From Candidatus Accumulibacter sp. UBA704 (lineage in GTDB: Bacteria > Pseudomonadota > Gammaproteobacteria > Burkholderiales > Rhodocyclaceae), in NCBI GenBank assembly GCA_002304785.1, contig DBMG01000156.1, forward strand, positions 1-9,300: a stretch of 9,300 nucleotides of DNA. The letters are read 5' to 3'. A program made the translations under genes and the position numbers. Of this stretch, positions 6,719 through 9,300 are shown piece after piece. How positions within the stretch are numbered: the first letter of the stretch is position 1; each line of letters begins with the position of its first letter. The notes under the pieces are model-generated. The model was not told the DNA's origin. It saw nothing but the letters and a program-made list of their open reading frames with translations, and did not search any database.

Positions 6719-6836
6719 TGAAAGTCTCCCTGTTTTCACAATTCAAAGTGCCGACTGGAATCATCGTAGCACTCGTCCTGCAGCCTTGCCTGAGAACGGA
6801 TAGACTGGCGACTTTCTTCGACATCATTTCACTGCC
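6719..6836. promoter_or_regulatory. Divergent intergenic region between the phosphatase gene and pepD
   Basis: 118 bp separate two genes read in opposite directions, so promoters for both are expected here. I can point only to weak candidates, such as TACGAT on the minus strand near 6764-6769 for the phosphatase. No strong -35 match or operator palindrome is evident, and pepD has no clear Shine-Dalgarno sequence. Confidence 0.35.
6726..6730 (-). promoter_or_regulatory. Ribosome binding site that sets the phosphatase start
   Basis: GGGAG on the minus strand, seven bases before the ATG at 6718. It falls inside the alternative reading frame beginning with GTG at 6739, and so argues for the later start, which leads directly into the lipoprotein signal peptide. 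Confidence 0.7.
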
Positions 6837-8297
6837 ATGACATCGACGCGCTCATTGTCCGTTTTCAGCGGCTTGCAACCGGCACTCGTCTGGGAGCATT
6901 TTGCGACGCTCTGTTCGATCCCCCGCCCTTCCAAGGGGGAAGCCCGCCTGCGTGACCACTTGCGGACCTGGGCCGAGGCGCGCGGATTGGCGGCAAGCGT
7001 CGACGCGGCCGGCAACCTAGTCGTGCGAAAACCGGCCAGTCCGGGCCGGGAATCGGCGCCGGGTGTGGTCCTGCAGTCGCACCTGGACATGGTGTGCCAG
7101 GCCAACGAGGATACGCCGCACGATTTCACCAGTGATCCGATTCTTCCGGTCTTGCGCGACGGTTGGCTGGTAGCCGATGGAACGACGCTGGGGGCGGACA
7201 ATGGCATCGGGGTGGCGCTGATTCTGGCGGCTCTGGAAGACAAGAACCTGGTCCATGGCCCGCTCGAGGCGCTATTCACCGTCGACGAAGAATGCGGGAT
7301 GGGCGGTGCGCGCGGGCTCGATCCGCATGTCCTTCAGGGGCGGAGGCTGCTGAACCTGGATACCGAGGAGTGGGGACAGTTCTACCTCGGTTGCGCCGGG
7401 GGTGTCGACGTCAATGTGCGGCGTCCGGGGTGTGCGGAGACTCAGCCTGACAACTTTGCCGGCCTGCGCATCGACGTGCGCGGTTTGCGTGGGGGCCATT
7501 CCGGCGTGAATATTCACGAAGGGCGCGGCAGCGCCATCAAGCTGCTGGTGCGCGTCCTGCGCGAACTGGAAAAACGCTGGCCGTTCCGCCTCTCGACCCT
7601 GCAGGGTGGCACGGCGCGCAATGCGCTGCCGCGCGAAGCCAGCGCAACGCTGGCGTTGCCCGGCGAGGCGATGGCCGGCCTGGGCGATCTGCTGGCCGGA
7701 CTGCAGGCGGCGTTCCGTTTGGAACTGGCTGGGGTGGACGAGAACGTGACGATGTCCGTTACGACCTGCGATATCGGGCGCGTGATGGCGGCAACCGAGC
7801 AGGCGCTCTGGCTGGCGTCGCTGCACGCGGCCCCGCAGGGGGTGCGCCGCATGAGCGTCCGGGTGCCGGGCGTGGTCGAAACATCCAACAACCTGGGGAT
7901 TGTCGATCTGAAACCCGAGGCGGGTGCCTGCAACTTCATGGTGCGCTCGCTGGTGGATAGCGCCGCAGTCGAACTGGCGAACGAAATCGTCAGCCTGTTT
8001 GCGCTCTCCGGGACGGTGGCGGAACAGTCCGGCCATTATCCGGGTTGGGCACCTAATCCGGGGTCGCCGTTGCTTTCGCTGTGTCAGGCGGTCTATCGCG
8101 ATACCTTCGGCAGTGAATCAACGACGCAGGTCATTCACGCCGGGCTGGAGTGTGCCATCATCGGCGGCAAGTATCCGGGGATGGACATGGTTTCGTTCGG
8201 GCCGACGATCCACGGAGCCCATGCGCCGGGCGAATCGGTCGAGGTGCAGTCGGTCGAGCGCTGCTGGCGCCTGTTGCGGGCGATCCTCGCCACTTGA
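6837..8297 (+). CDS. pepD: Aminoacyl-histidine dipeptidase (peptidase D, family M20C)
   Basis: A 486-residue cytoplasmic di-zinc dipeptidase that cleaves Xaa-His and other dipeptides, feeding free amino acids to metabolism. The metal and catalytic motifs of PepD are all present: H82 and D84 in SHLDMV, D121 in LGADNGIG (bridging Asp), E151/E152 in VDEECGMGG (catalytic Glu and ligand), D175 in LLNLDTEEWG, and H462 in IHGAHAPGE. The lid domain begins near FAGLRIDVRGLRGGHSG (207-223), where H221 is the conserved lid histidine. The length agrees with E. coli PepD (485 residues). The ATG at 6837 lacks an obvious Shine-Dalgarno sequence, but homology of the N-terminus (ALVWEHFATLCSIPRPS) fits a start at or close to it. 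It stands alone on the plus strand, with its stop 1 bp from that of the convergent FHA-EAL gene. Confidence 0.93.
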   Translation: MTSTRSLSVFSGLQPALVWEHFATLCSIPRPSKGEARLRDHLRTWAEARGLAASVDAAGNLVVRKPASPGRESAPGVVLQSHLDMVCQANEDTPHDFTSDPILPVLRDGWLVADGTTLGADNGIGVALILAALEDKNLVHGPLEALFTVDEECGMGGARGLDPHVLQGRRLLNLDTEEWGQFYLGCAGGVDVNVRRPGCAETQPDNFAGLRIDVRGLRGGHSGVNIHEGRGSAIKLLVRVLRELEKRWPFRLSTLQGGTARNALPREASATLALPGEAMAGLGDLLAGLQAAFRLELAGVDENVTMSVTTCDIGRVMAATEQALWLASLHAAPQGVRRMSVRVPGVVETSNNLGIVDLKPEAGACNFMVRSLVDSAAVELANEIVSLFALSGTVAEQSGHYPGWAPNPGSPLLSLCQAVYRDTFGSESTTQVIHAGLECAIIGGKYPGMDMVSFGPTIHGAHAPGESVEVQSVERCWRLLRAILAT

Positions 8298-8298
8298 G

Positions 8299-9300
8299 CT
8301 ACAGGGAGTCTACCGGAGCGGGTCTGCCGGTGAGGTAGCCCTGGATCAGCTGGAAGCCCATTTCGACGCAGATCTGCGCTTCATCTTCGTCTTCCACGCC
8401 TTCGGCGAGCGGCACCGAGCCGGTGGCCAGCACCATCTGCACCAGATCTCGGACAAGCTGGCGCTTGCGTGGGCTGGCGTTGTGCAAGCCGCGAATCAGG
8501 GACATATCGAACTTGACGAAGTGTGCCGGAACGTCGGCCAGCTCGAGCAGGCGGGCCTGTCCGGCGCCGAAGTCGTCGTAGGCGAAGCGGATGTCGAGTT
8601 GCGCCAGACGGTTGGCAAATACCCTCAGCTTTTCGATATCGGTCACCGCCGATTCGTGGATCTCAACGACGATGCTCAGACCTGGGGATGCTTTGCGCAG
8701 GCGCTCGAGCGACGCGAGAAAAACCTCGCTGAACGTCTCCTTGGGGTGCGCGTTGATGAACAGGGTATTGCCCTTGATGCGCGGGGCAATCTTGCTGACG
8801 CCGAAGTCGCGGAAGGCCAGGCTCAGGTCGACCTCGCGGTCCATCGCTTCGGCCAGGCAGAAGAGTTCGATCGGGCTGTTCGGCAGGCGCGGATGGTTGG
8901 CTCGCCCCAGCAACTCGTAGCCGACGATCTGACGTGTCAGCGCATCGACGATGGGCTGGGCGGCGCCCGACAGCCCGTTTCCCATGATCAGTTCGTCGAA
9001 TTCCGCCTCGTTCGGTGCGAAATGCTCGGAGAGCTCCATGTTCGACGGCATGACCATGGTGTGCATCTGGTCAAACGACAGCACCGTTTCGTGTTCCACG
9101 AGACGCAGGCGCAACTTGAATTCGGCACTGGCGAAATGGATGATGTCGTTTTCCCGGAGCAGGCAGTAGCCTTCAATCCGATGGCGATTGACGAAGGTTC
9201 CGTTAGTGCTGTTTTCGTCGATCAGCCTGATCTGGCCGGTGATGTCTCTTACCAGGATGGCATGGAGCCGGCTCAGTCCCAGATTGGCGATGACCAAGTC
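8299..9300 (-). CDS. FHA-EAL fusion protein, putative c-di-GMP phosphodiesterase, N-terminus outside the window
   Basis: 333 residues are visible; the frame is open to the window edge. Residues 1 to about 68 of the fragment are most of a forkhead-associated domain, with GLSRLHA (7-13) and ENSTNGTFVN (29-38), the loops that read phosphothreonine. The first strands, with the usual GR motif, are missing. A linker of about 40 residues leads to an EAL domain (about 110-333). Its catalytic set looks intact: E129 in YELLGR (in place of EALLR), N183 in LFINAHP, E213 in VVEIHES, D242-D243 in YDDFGAG, K263 in FVKFD, E300 in AEGVE and Q320 in QGYLTGRP. It therefore probably hydrolyses c-di-GMP to pGpG in the cytoplasm, possibly controlled by binding of a phosphorylated partner. 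There is no GGDEF domain in the visible part. A TTG at 9297 could be misread as a start, but the FHA homology continues through it. Confidence 0.88.
   Translation of the reverse strand, partial: DLVIANLGLSRLHAILVRDITGQIRLIDENSTNGTFVNRHRIEGYCLLRENDIIHFASAEFKLRLRLVEHETVLSFDQMHTMVMPSNMELSEHFAPNEAEFDELIMGNGLSGAAQPIVDALTRQIVGYELLGRANHPRLPNSPIELFCLAEAMDREVDLSLAFRDFGVSKIAPRIKGNTLFINAHPKETFSEVFLASLERLRKASPGLSIVVEIHESAVTDIEKLRVFANRLAQLDIRFAYDDFGAGQARLLELADVPAHFVKFDMSLIRGLHNASPRKRQLVRDLVQMVLATGSVPLAEGVEDEDEAQICVEMGFQLIQGYLTGRPAPVDSL

Noticed and set aside
7272..8036. Minus-strand open frame (254 codons) opposite pepD
   Set aside because: It is antisense to a gene with all M20C metal ligands, and the product is low-complexity Gln/Arg/Ala-rich.

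Overview
This 9.3 kb window is GC-rich and densely coding, and it looks like chromosomal DNA of a betaproteobacterium. The Rhodocyclales/Azoarcus/Thauera type fits best, judging from the DcaP-like porin, the DUF3014 protein and the gene style, but no marker gene here fixes the taxon. I see no mobile element, CRISPR array, rRNA or tRNA. Eight protein genes account for almost all of the sequence; the first and the last run off the window edges.

Layout from left to right. (1) The 3' part of a drug/metabolite transporter (EamA family) gene on the plus strand. It converges on (2) a minus-strand run of four genes, read right to left as periplasmic solute-binding protein, inner-membrane permease, ATPase, then a DcaP-like outer-membrane porin. 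A strong minus-strand intrinsic terminator lies just beyond the porin. The four genes are closely spaced with no terminator seen between them, so they look like one uptake operon for a polar or acidic amino acid or a similar small anion, carrying its own outer-membrane channel. (3) A 370 bp non-coding stretch follows. It should hold the operon's promoter, and it contains three AAACGT repeats and a hairpin. (4) A second minus-strand pair encodes a predicted lipoprotein class A acid phosphatase (PAP2 family) and a membrane-anchored DUF3014 protein. (5) A short divergent promoter region leads to plus-strand pepD (M20C aminoacyl-histidine dipeptidase). (6) pepD ends 1 bp from the 3' end of a minus-strand gene for an FHA-EAL fusion, a putative phosphothreonine-sensing c-di-GMP phosphodiesterase whose N-terminus lies outside the window.

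Several of the genes could serve nutrient acquisition: phosphate release from organic esters at the envelope, amino acid or dicarboxylate import across both membranes, and cytoplasmic dipeptide breakdown. That link is inference. I found no clearly new multi-gene system. The points most worth a second look are the porin placed in an ABC importer operon, the FHA-EAL fusion, the phosphatase-DUF3014 pair, and the structured 370 bp gap.
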